Notes: generated from the sequence alone by a model not told the origin. A stretch of 64,000 nucleotides of DNA from UBA4055 sp964648295 (GCA_964648295.1 CAZYNH010000002.1:1-64000); one strand, 5' to 3'. Counted from the first letter of the stretch, positions 1 to 8,992 are shown. Numbers and translations: made by a program.

Positions 1-145
1 TCGAAACCTTCCGCTGACTTATCCCGAACACATTAAAGAACTCGAACAGAAAAGTCTTAGCCTCGGCATCCTCATTAAAAGCATCCGCCCACTCCGCCGA
101 AAAGTGCGTTGCCCGTTCCTTTATTTCATTCCAGCTAAGTGGCAT
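1..145 (-). CDS. MmeI-like type IIL restriction-modification protein, N-terminal fragment
   Basis: The first 48 residues of a gene that runs off the left edge are readable from an ATG at 145, with a GGAAGGA ribosome site just upstream. The start reads MPLSWNEIKERATHFSAEW and continues with FEFFNVFGIS, which is the typical opening of MmeI-type fused restriction/methyltransferase proteins (N-terminal domain ahead of the nuclease and N6-adenine methylase). The catalytic parts lie outside the window, so activity and specificity cannot be judged. The family call rests on recall of the N-terminal signature. Confidence 0.7.
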   Translation of the reverse strand, partial: MPLSWNEIKERATHFSAEWADAFNEDAEAKTFLFEFFNVFGISQRKVS

Positions 146-228
146 TTATCCTTCCCAAATTTATTTTATTAAACAGAACAATGTAATTTTTTTTCGACTC
201 AAAAACAATGTATAACAGCAAATCTTAA

Positions 229-564
229 TCAAAACACAAGCACTTTGATTTTTTCAAGAATTTCATCAAGCTCGTTTTCAGTTACTTTTGAGATCAATTC
301 CGCTTTTCTCGACTCCCAGTCAAGACTTTTTAGATGGTCGGAAAGGACAACGCCGCTGATCTTATCATTTTTGATCTTCACTTCGAACGGATAACCTTTT
401 TCCTTTGACGATAAGGGGCAGAATATTCCCAGTCCTGTTTTACCGTTATATTCCGAGGGCGATATTACTACGGCGGGTCTTCTTCCTGACTGTTCGTGCC
501 CTGACTGAGGTGTGAAGTTCAGCCATACGAGGTCGCCTTTCTCCGGCACATAAGATTTTACCAT
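229..564 (-). CDS. mazF: MazF/PemK-type endoribonuclease toxin
   Basis: A 111-residue protein with the MazF/PemK fold signature: GDLVWLNFTPQSGHEQSGRRPAVV near the N-terminus, covering the conserved beta-strand and the G-x-E-Q-x-G-x-RPA motif that shapes the RNA-cleavage site. Members are sequence-specific mRNA interferases held inactive by a co-expressed antitoxin. The gene overlaps the upstream mazE by 7 bp, as usual for translationally coupled pairs. Length is normal for the family and no lesion is visible, so it should be active. Target sequence cannot be predicted. Confidence 0.9.
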   Translation of the reverse strand: MVKSYVPEKGDLVWLNFTPQSGHEQSGRRPAVVISPSEYNGKTGLGIFCPLSSKEKGYPFEVKIKNDKISGVVLSDHLKSLDWESRKAELISKVTENELDEILEKIKVLVF

Positions 565-791
565 ACTTCTCTGCCCTCAGTTTGACCGAATTCAGTTTCC
601 GAATGAAGATTTTTTTCGTTGATCTTTGAGACCAGATCGGACAGGTTTAATTTATTGGGAGTTATAACGATGTCTCCCTTTCTTTCGGCAACATTCACAG
701 TGGTGCCGTCCTTTAGATTCAGGTCTTTGGCGATCACACTGGGGATTATTATTCCGAGACTGTTCCCCCATTTTTTTACGGCTATCTGCAT
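558..791 (-). CDS. mazE: MazE-type antitoxin (AbrB/SpoVT fold)
   Basis: A 77-residue protein starting MQIAVKKWGNSLGIIIPS, the standard swapped-hairpin AbrB-like DNA-binding domain of MazE antitoxins (W-G-N-S motif), followed by a flexible C-terminal tail that would bind and block MazF. A GGAGG ribosome site lies just upstream of the ATG at 791. The gene is first in the two-gene operon. A palindrome in the promoter is the probable autoregulation site. Confidence 0.9.
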   Translation of the reverse strand: MQIAVKKWGNSLGIIIPSVIAKDLNLKDGTTVNVAERKGDIVITPNKLNLSDLVSKINEKNLHSETEFGQTEGREVW

Positions 792-813
792 AATACCTCC
801 TTTTTACAGAAGT

Positions 814-842
814 AAGTTATACAAAATATAACTTTTTGTCAA
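814..842 (-). promoter_or_regulatory. mazEF promoter with palindromic operator
   Basis: On the minus strand a TTGACA box (842-837) is followed 17 bases later by TAACTT (819-814). A perfect 8-bp inverted repeat, AAGTTATA (814-821) and TATAACTT (827-834) around CAAAA, overlaps the spacer and the -10 box. This is the expected position for MazE or MazEF binding and autorepression. Read directly from sequence; binding is inferred. Confidence 0.65.
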
Positions 843-850
843 GGAAATTC

Positions 851-1960
851 CTAGTACTCATATATCTTTATATTATTATTATCTCTGTTTATACCTACGA
901 TTTTATCGCCTACGAAATAAGGATTATAACTTTTTTCGATGTTTAAAACGATTCTGTTTAGTAAAATATCATTCTCGTAAATATCAAACTTTAATTGATC
1001 TTCAGAGTTATCATTGGCAGCCACCCACAATCTTCCGTACTTATCTGTCAGCATCCAGTTTATTGAATTTTTATAAATGATCTTGTATTTCAAACCGTAT
1101 TTTTCTCCGCTTTTGCGCAAAGCTTCCGCTTCTTTTTCATCCACTTTGGTTTTGATGTAATTTTTCCTGATCTCTCTGATCTGATCTCCCTGAGAGTTAA
1201 GCACACCGATCCTGTAGGTGTCCTTTGAGTTCTCTGAAACATAAACAAAGCTGTCGGAGAAGGTGGAAGCGTAGCCTTTTTCAGTTGGGTCGTTCTCCAC
1301 ATCTCTGTTATACGGATACTCAATTTGATAAAGATTCTTTTCAAAATTGAAATTTTCATCGTAAAGAGTAACATCATTGATCAAAACCATTTCTTTGTCA
1401 GCGTTCGTTGAGTTACGGGTTGAACGGTTTATATATTTAGTACCGAATTTTTTTGGATAAGAAGGAAATTTACTCTGATCAGTTAAAGTCTTGTCACTTA
1501 TGTAGTTCCCGTCAAGGTCGTATTTTATGATCTTGAGATTCGTCCAGTTTGTAAGAAACAGTGTATCTTTGCGTGTGTTCATCATCCCCGGAAGCCAGAA
1601 TTCGCCGGGACCCTTACCGTTCCTGCCGAAAGCTTTAACGAACTTGAGATCTTTATCGTATTTATGGATCCGGTGCTTGTCCCTGTCCAAAATGAAAAGG
1701 TTTCCAAGATAGTCAAACTCGAAATCCGAAGCCCTCTGGATAAATCTGATCGTGTCAGTTTCGTTCTCCATATCAATGAATCCTACTTCCTTTAGTTCGA
1801 TCCTGAATGTCGAATCTGCCGGCACTCCCGTGTTTCGTGTGACCCTGATCCCGTTCACTTCACTTACTTCGTAAGTTTTCACTTTTTCTTTCTTTGAACA
1901 ATTAACGATCATCGCTATAAACAAAGTCATAGCTAAAAACTTCACAAATTTCATTCTCAA
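851..1960 (-). CDS. six-bladed beta-propeller lipoprotein (NHL-like)
   Basis: A 369-residue protein with a lipoprotein signal (hydrophobic run ending IVNC, then SKKEK), so probably lipid-anchored in the envelope. It shows propeller-blade repeats such as GNLFILDRDKHRIHKYD followed by GRNGKGPGEF, and it ends IKIYEY. It belongs to the six-bladed beta-propeller family common in Bacteroidota, whose substrates are mostly unknown. It is one of four paralogues in this window (also 1970, 12777 and 19145), sharing the G-x-G-P-G-E blade motif. An AAGGAGC ribosome site supports the start at 1960. It follows the next propeller gene after 9 bp, so the two probably form an operon. Confidence 0.8.
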   Translation of the reverse strand: MRMKFVKFLAMTLFIAMIVNCSKKEKVKTYEVSEVNGIRVTRNTGVPADSTFRIELKEVGFIDMENETDTIRFIQRASDFEFDYLGNLFILDRDKHRIHKYDKDLKFVKAFGRNGKGPGEFWLPGMMNTRKDTLFLTNWTNLKIIKYDLDGNYISDKTLTDQSKFPSYPKKFGTKYINRSTRNSTNADKEMVLINDVTLYDENFNFEKNLYQIEYPYNRDVENDPTEKGYASTFSDSFVYVSENSKDTYRIGVLNSQGDQIREIRKNYIKTKVDEKEAEALRKSGEKYGLKYKIIYKNSINWMLTDKYGRLWVAANDNSEDQLKFDIYENDILLNRIVLNIEKSYNPYFVGDKIVGINRDNNNIKIYEY

Positions 1961-1969
1961 AGCTCCTTT

Positions 1970-3055
1970 TTAATTCTCGATCATATAGTCATAAACATCT
2001 ATGAGATTTTCATCATGGTCAATTATATATAACCTGTCTCTTATCAGAACCTCTTTCATAGCTCTTGAATTATCAATGTTCCTCAAAGGGACTCTGTATC
2101 CGGAATAAAGTTCACCGTCTTTGTTCAAGATGTCGAAAACGAGTTCGTAACCGAGGTCTCCTCTCAACACCCACAGATTCCCGTATTTATCGGTTTGAAT
2201 GTCCATGATCGAGACTTTAAAATCATAGATCTTGCTGAATAATTTTTCATCGAATTTGTTCGCTTTATAAAAACGGGAAGCAAGTTCAAGCTCTTCATCA
2301 GACAATTTCTGTAATCTGTATTTTCTGGTTATCGGTTCCAGTTCATTCCCGTCACGATCGAAAATGTTGATCTTGTATTCTGATTTATTCATATGTGTCT
2401 GGTAAATGATATTATCATTGCATGCTGTCAGATAATCAACACTCATTGATTCAATGTTGTATTTTAAGTAATCTATTTCTCTTGATTCATGAAGCACTTT
2501 TTTAATATTCCGATCATTATCAAGAAATACTAGGCTGTTCTTTATGTACAAATTATCATCATCTTTTTTTAATTTAAGCAATTTTGCAAGAATTGTTGAA
2601 TCATTCAGCTGACGACATTTAGTCGGAATTGTCATCATATCAAGACGCAGTACCTTTGTTGTAATATAGTTGCCGTTCTTGAAGAATTTTTTCAGTCTGA
2701 CATTATTGTCGATCACAAAAACAGTATCTTTATAAATATAATAATCCCTATATGTTTCAATCTCTTCAGGTCCCATTCCTCTCCCTGAGATTTCTGAAAA
2801 AAAATTCCCCGTTTTATCGAAAACCTTTATCGAACCTGAAATGCTGTTGTAAATGAATAAATTCGCTTCATCGTCCACTTTGATTCCGTACGATGTTACA
2901 AAAAGCCTTGAGCGATCAACATCCTCAAGGTATCCTTCAATAGTATGGAGCTTTGTCATAGTTACTTTTTTTAGCAGGATATCCGGATAATCTTTCGTGC
3001 AGCTTAAAAATAATGCTGCCGATAAAATGACCAGATACCTTAGAACTTTCATCAT
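1970..3055 (-). CDS. six-bladed beta-propeller lipoprotein
   Basis: A 361-residue protein with a signal peptide and lipobox (ALFLSC, then TKDYPD). The body carries blade-like repeats (ANLFIYNSISGSIKVFD, GRGMGPEEI, YGNLWVLRGD) and ends in the paralogue-typical VYDY region. It is more diverged than the three other window copies, with GMGPEE replacing G-x-GPGE. It is upstream and apparently co-transcribed with the 851-1960 paralogue. No enzymatic motif is visible. Role is unknown beyond a predicted envelope-anchored propeller scaffold. Confidence 0.75.
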   Translation of the reverse strand: MMKVLRYLVILSAALFLSCTKDYPDILLKKVTMTKLHTIEGYLEDVDRSRLFVTSYGIKVDDEANLFIYNSISGSIKVFDKTGNFFSEISGRGMGPEEIETYRDYYIYKDTVFVIDNNVRLKKFFKNGNYITTKVLRLDMMTIPTKCRQLNDSTILAKLLKLKKDDDNLYIKNSLVFLDNDRNIKKVLHESREIDYLKYNIESMSVDYLTACNDNIIYQTHMNKSEYKINIFDRDGNELEPITRKYRLQKLSDEELELASRFYKANKFDEKLFSKIYDFKVSIMDIQTDKYGNLWVLRGDLGYELVFDILNKDGELYSGYRVPLRNIDNSRAMKEVLIRDRLYIIDHDENLIDVYDYMIEN

Positions 3056-3171
3056 CTTCCTACCACTTCGATAAATAATATTAGCAAGTACACTCTAATT
3101 GTAAGCCTGAAATGATATTTATGCAAGAGTAAATTCGGTTTTTCCGCGAAAGTCAAGATGACACTAAATCC

Positions 3172-3231
3172 AAAAATCAACAAGTCCATTTTACGATTTA
3201 ACCCCTAAATCATAAAATGCATTTTACGATA
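3172..3231. repeat. left copy of an imperfect ~55 bp direct repeat flanking the ATPase pair
   Basis: The stretch starting AAATCAACAAGTCCATTTTA is repeated at 5848-5903 with roughly 80 percent identity by eye; the first 15 bases are identical. This copy contains an 11-bp near-palindrome (TTTACGATTTA, spacer ACCCC, TAAATCATAAA) and a further TTTTACGATATTG word, so it may also serve as an operator for the ATPase gene at 3301. Confidence 0.6.
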
Positions 3232-3260
3232 TTGACTATTATTATCATTTTTCGTATATT
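3232..3260 (+). promoter_or_regulatory. promoter of the first DUF4143 ATPase gene
   Basis: TTGACT (3232-3237), a 17-base spacer and TATATT (3255-3260) form a near-consensus vegetative promoter about 40 bases before the ATG at 3301. TTTACGAT-like words lie on both sides, and CTTTGCGATATAACC sits around the likely transcription start, which suggests repression. Confidence 0.65.
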
Positions 3261-3300
3261 ACACTTTGCGATATAACCTTGAAATCACTAGGAGTATTTT

Positions 3301-4506
3301 ATGTCAGTCGAATATTTCAGGAAAAAACAGATGGTTATGCAAAATGCAATTTCTTCGGATTTCGTAAGGAATAAGTACTTAAAGCAGATCAGCTCGCAGG
3401 AGAGGATGATCGGACTTATCGGACCGAGGGGAGCGGGAAAAACAACTCTTCTTCTTCAGTATCTCAAATCCGGTTTTGATATCACAGAATCTCTTTATAT
3501 GTCTGCCGATGATATTGCAATGAACGATACGACCTTGTACGCAATAGCCGACGAGTTCTATTCTCTTAACGGAAAAATTCTGGTAATTGACGAGATACAC
3601 AAATATAAGAACTGGTCTAAGGAACTAAAAAATATTTATGATTCTTTTCCCGGTTTAAAGATCAGATTCAGCGGATCATCTATGCTTAACATTCTTCATG
3701 AACAGAATGATTTGAGCAGAAGAGCTTTTATTGTGCAGATGAATGAGCTTACATTTCGCGAATATCTTGAATTCAAATATAAGATCAAACTTGATACCTA
3801 CCCGTTGGATAAGATTTTGAAAGACAGTGTAAATATTTCAGGAAATCTGATCTCGAAGTATAGTTTCATATTTACAGAATTTAAAGATTACCTGAGGATC
3901 GGATGCTACCCGTATTTTGTGGAAATGCCTGAAAACTTTAGTGCGAAACTGTTCAATTCCGTACAGAAGATCATATTTGAAGATATACCTTCTTTGAACA
4001 AGATCGAATTCTCTAAGTTATCCTTTTTCCAGAAGCTGATCCATAAAGTTTCCGGAGCGGGTGTACCGTTTAAAGTAAACCTGGCACAATTGGCTACAGA
4101 GACCGGTCTTTCTCAGCCTACATTATATACATATCTCGAGATCCTTGACAAATCAGGAATATTTCGTTCCGTCAGAAAATTTTCAGAGAAGATTTCAAAG
4201 AAACCCGATAAGATATATTTCAGGAATACCAGCATATTATATGCTTTTGCCAATGAATTCGGATTTGAGATCGATACGGGGACTTTCAGGGAGACTTTTT
4301 TCGCAGGTGCTATGGACGGAGCAGCGTATTATTCGGATATTGGTGATTTCAGGGTCGGAGATATAATTTTCGAAATAGGCGGCAAGAGTAAAGACTTTTC
4401 CCAGATCAAAAATATTGAAAATTCATTCCTTGTTATTGACACGGACATAACTGCGAACCCCAAAAAGATCCCGCTGTGGCTGTTCGGGTTTATTGAGGAA
4501 AAATAG
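3301..4506 (+). CDS. AAA ATPase with DUF4143 domain (AAA_14 family)
   Basis: A 401-residue ATP-binding protein. Walker A is GPRGAGKTT (residues 41-49) and Walker B is ILVIDEIH (about 93-100). The middle has a winged-helix-like segment (ATETGLSQPTLYTYLEIL) and the C-terminus the DUF4143 region, with FEIGGKSKD where related proteins carry a nuclease-like E-x-K. The AAA_14/DUF4143 family is abundant in anaerobes and has no settled function. GGAG six bases before the ATG supports the start. It is followed by a second family member, and the pair is bracketed by direct repeats, which suggests a module that moves as a unit. Confidence 0.8.
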   Translation: MSVEYFRKKQMVMQNAISSDFVRNKYLKQISSQERMIGLIGPRGAGKTTLLLQYLKSGFDITESLYMSADDIAMNDTTLYAIADEFYSLNGKILVIDEIHKYKNWSKELKNIYDSFPGLKIRFSGSSMLNILHEQNDLSRRAFIVQMNELTFREYLEFKYKIKLDTYPLDKILKDSVNISGNLISKYSFIFTEFKDYLRIGCYPYFVEMPENFSAKLFNSVQKIIFEDIPSLNKIEFSKLSFFQKLIHKVSGAGVPFKVNLAQLATETGLSQPTLYTYLEILDKSGIFRSVRKFSEKISKKPDKIYFRNTSILYAFANEFGFEIDTGTFRETFFAGAMDGAAYYSDIGDFRVGDIIFEIGGKSKDFSQIKNIENSFLVIDTDITANPKKIPLWLFGFIEEK

Positions 4507-4567
4507 AGTTACTTTCTAAGTCTGGTCTAAACTATTTCTGATAGCAAATATCTAAATTTAAAACCAC

Positions 4568-4596
4568 TTGCCTAATTTACATATTATTATTATATT
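4568..4596 (+). promoter_or_regulatory. promoter of the second DUF4143 ATPase gene
   Basis: TTGCCT (4568-4573), 17 bases, then TATATT (4591-4596), ahead of the ribosome site CTGGAG and the ATG at 4629. This gene therefore has its own promoter despite following another ATPase gene on the same strand. Confidence 0.6.
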
Positions 4597-4628
4597 ATCC
4601 ATGTATATTAAAAACTGGAGTTGTTAAA

Positions 4629-5762
4629 ATGCATGGTTATATTGCCAGATCAATTAAAGAAAAACTGATATCGAAGATCAATAATTCGCCGGCCGTTGCT
4701 ATCCTCGGAGCCAGGCAATGCGGAAAAACCACACTTGCCAAAAATATTCTTTCAAACTTCAAATCGGTGTATCTGGATCTTCAAAAAAAGTCCGATCTTA
4801 ATAAATTGAAGCAACCTGAAATATTTTTCGAAAAACACAGAGATGAGCTTGTATGCTTAGACGAAATACAACTTGTCCCGGAATTATTTTCTTATTTGAG
4901 ATCGGAGATAGATGAATATAGAAACAACGGGAGGTTTTTGATACTCGGTTCAGCTTCAAGAGATCTGATTAAGCAGTCCGGAGAAACACTTGCAGGCAGA
5001 ATATCTTATACCGATCTGACCCCTTTTTTATACAATGAAGTAAAAAACGAATACGGTTGGCAGGAACATCTTTTAAGAGGCGGGTTTCCGGGCAGCCTGC
5101 TTGCGGCTAATGACACCATCAGCTACGAATGGCGCGAAGATTTTATTAGATCTTTTTTGGAGCGGGATATTCCAAAACTCGGATTTTCGATCCCCGTACC
5201 TATAATGGATAAGCTCTGGAGGCTTTTATCGCACTACCACGGACAGGAGATCAATTACAGCAAGATAGCCGGGGTCATTGATGCTTCCCAACAGACGGTA
5301 AAAAAATACATTTCGATCCTCGAACAGACTTACATGATCAGACTGCTTCAGCCGTATGAGGCGAATCTGAAAAAGAGGCTTGTAAAATCACCGAAGGTAT
5401 ATATAAGGGACAGCGGAATACTTCACTCTTTACTCGGAATAGAGACTTTTGATGATCTGCTTGCCCACCCGACGCTCGGAGCCTCATGGGAAGGATATGC
5501 GATAGAGAACATAACGGCACAAAATCCCGGATTTAAGCCTTACTTCCTAAAAACATCCAACGGTGCGGAAGTTGACCTCATTCTTGAGAAAGGCATGCAT
5601 CGGAAGATCTACGAATTCAAATTCTCCAAATCACCATCTCCTTCAAGAGGCTTTTACGAAATAATAAATGACCTCAAGGCAGAAAACGAACCGGTCTATA
5701 TTGTCGCTCCCGTTGATGAAACCTATGAGTACAAAAAGAATATATTCGTAACGAACATTTAA
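4629..5762 (+). CDS. AAA ATPase with DUF4143 domain (AAA_14 family)
   Basis: A 377-residue protein with Walker A GARQCGKTT (27-35) and Walker B LVCLDEIQ (74-81), followed by a helix-turn-helix-like segment (GVIDASQQTVKKYISILEQ). The C-terminal DUF4143 region has the E-VDL-x-n-EFKFS pattern of a PD-(D/E)XK-like fold near residues 290-320. It is clearly related in design to the protein at 3301 but not a close copy. Possible roles are DNA transaction or defence; neither is shown here. The gene is intact, and the right-hand direct repeat begins 85 bp after the stop. Confidence 0.8.
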   Translation: MHGYIARSIKEKLISKINNSPAVAILGARQCGKTTLAKNILSNFKSVYLDLQKKSDLNKLKQPEIFFEKHRDELVCLDEIQLVPELFSYLRSEIDEYRNNGRFLILGSASRDLIKQSGETLAGRISYTDLTPFLYNEVKNEYGWQEHLLRGGFPGSLLAANDTISYEWREDFIRSFLERDIPKLGFSIPVPIMDKLWRLLSHYHGQEINYSKIAGVIDASQQTVKKYISILEQTYMIRLLQPYEANLKKRLVKSPKVYIRDSGILHSLLGIETFDDLLAHPTLGASWEGYAIENITAQNPGFKPYFLKTSNGAEVDLILEKGMHRKIYEFKFSKSPSPSRGFYEIINDLKAENEPVYIVAPVDETYEYKKNIFVTNI

Positions 5763-5847
5763 GAAAATACCCCCTATCGAAATATAAAGGAGGAAAGATA
5801 ATCAGCCCTTCAGAATTTTTTGAACATATCGTCAAATAGAAACTATA

Positions 5848-5903
5848 CAAATCAACAAGTCCACTTTACGATTTTGCACCTGATTTATGGAAATGCATTT
5901 TCT
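5848..5903. repeat. right copy of the imperfect direct repeat flanking the ATPase pair
   Basis: Begins AAATCAACAAGTCCACTTTA and runs to AAATGCATTTTCTAAAA, matching 3172-3231 in the same orientation. It lies immediately beside the stop of the membrane gene at 5902. The two copies enclose exactly the two ATPase genes. No terminal inverted repeats typical of insertion sequences were seen. Confidence 0.55.
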
Positions 5904-6579
5904 AAAACTCCCTTTTCCCGAACGCCACCACCGACATTGAAAGAGAGACCCACACGGCCGGGACAGAGATCAGCAATAAAATCAGATTGACCCAGATCAT
6001 GCTTATTCCCGCATCGGTTATTCCTTCCAGCAGCGGTTTTATTGCGAACGCGAAGATCATGACCGTCATCGTAAAGTAGAGATTATATTTCTCATGCTCG
6101 AATTTAGACCAGAAATAAAGGTAAACCGATGAAATTATCACAGAGATCAGAATGCCGAAGATCAGTCCGGCGATTATGCCGCTTACAGGAGTGTGTATCT
6201 CAACAACGATCTTCCTTAGAGCGAGATCGATCTTATCTGAATCGTAAAGAACTTTCTTCGTGTTCGCCCAGGCAGCAACTCCAATAGCTGCGAGCGTGAA
6301 CATATCAGTAACTATCGCCGCCGTAAAAAAACGCGAGATCACGATCAATTCCTTTTCAACAGGGACCGACGCGTTTACTTTATCATGCCTGCTCGAAGAC
6401 ACCGTAGAGTTGAACTTCAAAAGTGCAAAGAACACCGACAGAATAAGCCCGACCGCATAGGCTGAAAAGTGACCCTGCAGGATCATCACGGGTGCGACTA
6501 GCATAGCTAACACGGCAGCCCCGAAGTATTTATCCGCCCAGAATATCAGGTATAAATTTGATTTTATAATGTGTTTCAT
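5902..6579 (-). CDS. ABC-2 type membrane permease subunit
   Basis: A 225-residue membrane protein with about six hydrophobic segments and a central polar loop (SSSRHDKVNASVPVEKE) resembling the ABC-2 permeases linked to YtrA-like regulators, where short cytoplasmic motifs such as sVPVEKxxi occur. It is last in a minus-strand operon: GntR regulator (8992), ATPase (8615), permease (7744), then this gene after 10 bp. Probably the second permease half of an efflux or envelope-stress transporter. Substrate unknown. Confidence 0.7.
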   Translation of the reverse strand: MKHIIKSNLYLIFWADKYFGAAVLAMLVAPVMILQGHFSAYAVGLILSVFFALLKFNSTVSSSRHDKVNASVPVEKELIVISRFFTAAIVTDMFTLAAIGVAAWANTKKVLYDSDKIDLALRKIVVEIHTPVSGIIAGLIFGILISVIISSVYLYFWSKFEHEKYNLYFTMTVMIFAFAIKPLLEGITDAGISMIWVNLILLLISVPAVWVSLSMSVVAFGKREF

Positions 6580-6589
6580 TTTAACCTCT

Positions 6590-7744
6590 TTAATATGATT
6601 TTTTGCTGTTAAGAATAAATGTGGTCAGCTTCGCGAAACCGAAGAAACATAGAGGAATGAACAGTATTTGTGCTATAGTTGATAAATAATATGTATCATC
6701 TCCGTATTGAACATCTATCTTTAGAAACGATTCAAAGAATAGGTAAGTTAAATAAGTAAAAGTCATTGATACTGACGGTACCAGACTGATTAAAATATAT
6801 GATTTCATAATGATATCTTTATTTTTAATAAAAACAGCTATCCAAGCGAAAACTAAAATTGCTGTTGAAATTGAATATACAGGCAGGAACATAGAGAAAT
6901 TTTTAATATATTCTGTCCAATTCAATACCATCTCAGGTGTGTAACTTCCGTCATTTTGAAGTATTTTTTCTTGTGCGTTAGCTATTACTTGGTATTCCCA
7001 GAATACTATGTGTAATAAACGAATTATGTACATCAACGATACAACCGATAAAATGAAAAACCATCCGTTTAGAAATGACCTTTCTGTGATTTTCTTAAAA
7101 TACCTTCGTAACATATAGTGCAGAATTACCAAAATACCAAAAAAGTAAACTAATCTTAACGGGTAAAGAAAAAGATCAAATTCAGTCATCCAGCTTAAAT
7201 TCGCAGGCAATAAGACACTTTCTTCTAGCCAAAGAATTAGGGCTAAAGTCGTAAACAATCCTAAAGTGGCTGATAATATAGACAAATACAACTTACCTGT
7301 GTAGTAATAAAGAGATATCATTAGGAAAATAATAAAACTGAACCCGCTGAAGTAAAATAACCATTCTTTTGGTTCCTGATATAACTGAAACATCACATTT
7401 TCAGATGTTAAGCTTTTCAGCGACATCGTACCTGCCAGCGAAATAACGCCCAAAAATATAAATAATATAGCAACAACAAATCTTGCATAAACAAATCTGC
7501 TTTTATTTACGGGCATAGTTAAGATCATCATCTCGGATTTATTCTTCTGCTCTTCCTTAAGAAGTTCGTAAAGCATCAAAACAGGCACTAAAAACAGGTT
7601 TATAAAATAGACCAGAGATGTGTAATCTCTATCGCTGAAACCAGTCAATAGAGATAAAACATAACAGCCTACAGTAAATCCTAAAGGTATTCTCCACATT
7701 CTGTTTCCTAATATTCTCAGATCAGCCATGATTAAGTTCTTCAT
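6590..7744 (-). CDS. ABC-2 type membrane permease subunit
   Basis: A predicted 384-residue polytopic membrane protein starting MKNLIMADLRILGNRMW. The start at 7744 is chosen because AGGAGG sits seven bases upstream; an in-frame ATG at 7762 overlaps that ribosome site and is unlikely. It contains about ten hydrophobic stretches and the motif TMPVNKSRFVYARF near residue 85, the signature placed after the second membrane helix in many ABC-2 permeases that act with YtrB-type ATPases. The gene sits 19 bp after the ATPase gene and before the second permease. Confidence 0.75.
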   Translation of the reverse strand: MKNLIMADLRILGNRMWRIPLGFTVGCYVLSLLTGFSDRDYTSLVYFINLFLVPVLMLYELLKEEQKNKSEMMILTMPVNKSRFVYARFVVAILFIFLGVISLAGTMSLKSLTSENVMFQLYQEPKEWLFYFSGFSFIIFLMISLYYYTGKLYLSILSATLGLFTTLALILWLEESVLLPANLSWMTEFDLFLYPLRLVYFFGILVILHYMLRRYFKKITERSFLNGWFFILSVVSLMYIIRLLHIVFWEYQVIANAQEKILQNDGSYTPEMVLNWTEYIKNFSMFLPVYSISTAILVFAWIAVFIKNKDIIMKSYILISLVPSVSMTFTYLTYLFFESFLKIDVQYGDDTYYLSTIAQILFIPLCFFGFAKLTTFILNSKKSY

Positions 7745-7763
7745 TTTACTTTCCTCCTGCACT

Positions 7764-8615
7764 TTACTTATTCTGCATATAGACCATCATCTGCTCGAGG
7801 GTCGGTTTTTCTGTAACGATCTCGAACTGCGAAAATACGCTCTGCTTTTCTACATTGCAGAGTGCCTCGAACCCGAACCTGTTCTCTTTTACGCCGAGGA
7901 GTTCGCTTCTGATTTCACCTGTGAGTATGCCTGAGTCGCCTTTGATGATCTTGTAGTTTTCCAAAAGGACATCTTTCTGGTCGGAGAATACTATGCGGCC
8001 GTTATTTATGAATGTGATGTAGTCGGCTATCTTTTCGAGGTCGGACGTGATGTGTGTCGAAAAAAGAATGGATTTGTTCTCGTCCTGGATCTCTTCGCGG
8101 AGGATGTCCATGAGTTTGTCGCGGAAGACAGGATCAAGCCCGGAGGTCGGTTCGTCGAGGATCAGAAGTTCGGCGTTGTGCGAAAGTGCTACAGCAAGCG
8201 AGAATTTCATTTTGGTGCCTTTTGAGAGGTCTTTGATCTTTTTATTCGGGAGGAGGCCGAAGACAGAGCAGTATTCATCGAATTTCTCATCATCCCACCT
8301 GCTGTAGAACGGCGCGATTATATCTTTCATTTTCTTTACGGTCAGATGCTCATAAAAATAGCTTTCCTCATATACGAAGCCGATCCTGTCCTTTATCGCC
8401 ACTTCATCTTTCGAGTTGTCCATCCCGAAAATTTTAATATCGCCGGAATCTTTCTTCAGTAAATTCATGATCAGCCTGATAGTGGTCGTTTTGCCTGCGC
8501 CGTTCGGACCGATAAATCCCATGATATAGCCTTTTTCCAAACCAAAACTGATATTGTCGAGCTTAAAACCTTCGAATTCTTTCGTTACACCGTTAATTTT
8601 AAGTATCTTGTTCAT
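7764..8615 (-). CDS. ABC transporter ATP-binding protein (YtrB-like)
   Basis: A 283-residue ATPase with all motifs: Walker A GPNGAGKTT (about 37-45), signature LSKGTKMKFSLA, in which the usual LSGGQ is replaced by LSKGT as in the YtrB/CcmA-type branch, Walker B LLILDEPT and the switch His (STH). It should power the two membrane subunits encoded downstream. It overlaps the regulator gene by one base, so translation is probably coupled. Confidence 0.9.
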   Translation of the reverse strand: MNKILKINGVTKEFEGFKLDNISFGLEKGYIMGFIGPNGAGKTTTIRLIMNLLKKDSGDIKIFGMDNSKDEVAIKDRIGFVYEESYFYEHLTVKKMKDIIAPFYSRWDDEKFDEYCSVFGLLPNKKIKDLSKGTKMKFSLAVALSHNAELLILDEPTSGLDPVFRDKLMDILREEIQDENKSILFSTHITSDLEKIADYITFINNGRIVFSDQKDVLLENYKIIKGDSGILTGEIRSELLGVKENRFGFEALCNVEKQSVFSQFEIVTEKPTLEQMMVYMQNK

Positions 8616-8992
8616 TATAATACCTCCTCGTATAGCGCGTCGAGCATTTCTCTCAGCTCACTTTTCTTTAATCCGAGCATTTTGGCCTCATCCACTGCTT
8701 CCGACAGCCTGTTTTCGATAATCTTGAGCTTCTGCTCTTTGATAAATTCCTTATTCTGATGAGCCACGAAAGTCCCTTTGCCGCCGACAGTCTCGAGAAA
8801 GCCTTCGCGCTCGAGATCTTCATAACTGCGCTTGGTCGTGATCACGCTGATCCTGAGGTCTTTTGCGAGGTTCCTGATTGACGGAAGTGCGTCGCCTTCT
8901 TTCAGTTCGCCGGTGATCATCATGCCCCGTAGCTGGTCGGATATCTGCTTGTAGATCGGGTCGGGTGATGAGTTTCTTATTATTATTTTCAT
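8615..8992 (-). CDS. GntR family regulator, YtrA subfamily
   Basis: A 125-residue regulator: N-terminal winged helix-turn-helix (PIYKQISDQLRGMMITGELK, then ALPSIRNLAKDLRIS) and only a short C-terminal dimerization tail, the diagnostic length of the YtrA subfamily. It heads the ABC transporter operon and almost certainly represses it, since a palindrome lies on its promoter. Family knowledge points to cell-envelope or antibiotic stress, but the inducer is unknown here. Confidence 0.85.
   Translation of the reverse strand: MKIIIRNSSPDPIYKQISDQLRGMMITGELKEGDALPSIRNLAKDLRISVITTKRSYEDLEREGFLETVGGKGTFVAHQNKEFIKEQKLKIIENRLSEAVDEAKMLGLKKSELREMLDALYEEVL

Noticed and set aside
5791..5840. AAGGAGGAAAGATAATC followed by a 12-codon open frame ending TAG
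   Set aside because: There is a good ribosome site, but the start would be ATC and the peptide is too short to support. Could be a remnant of a gene.
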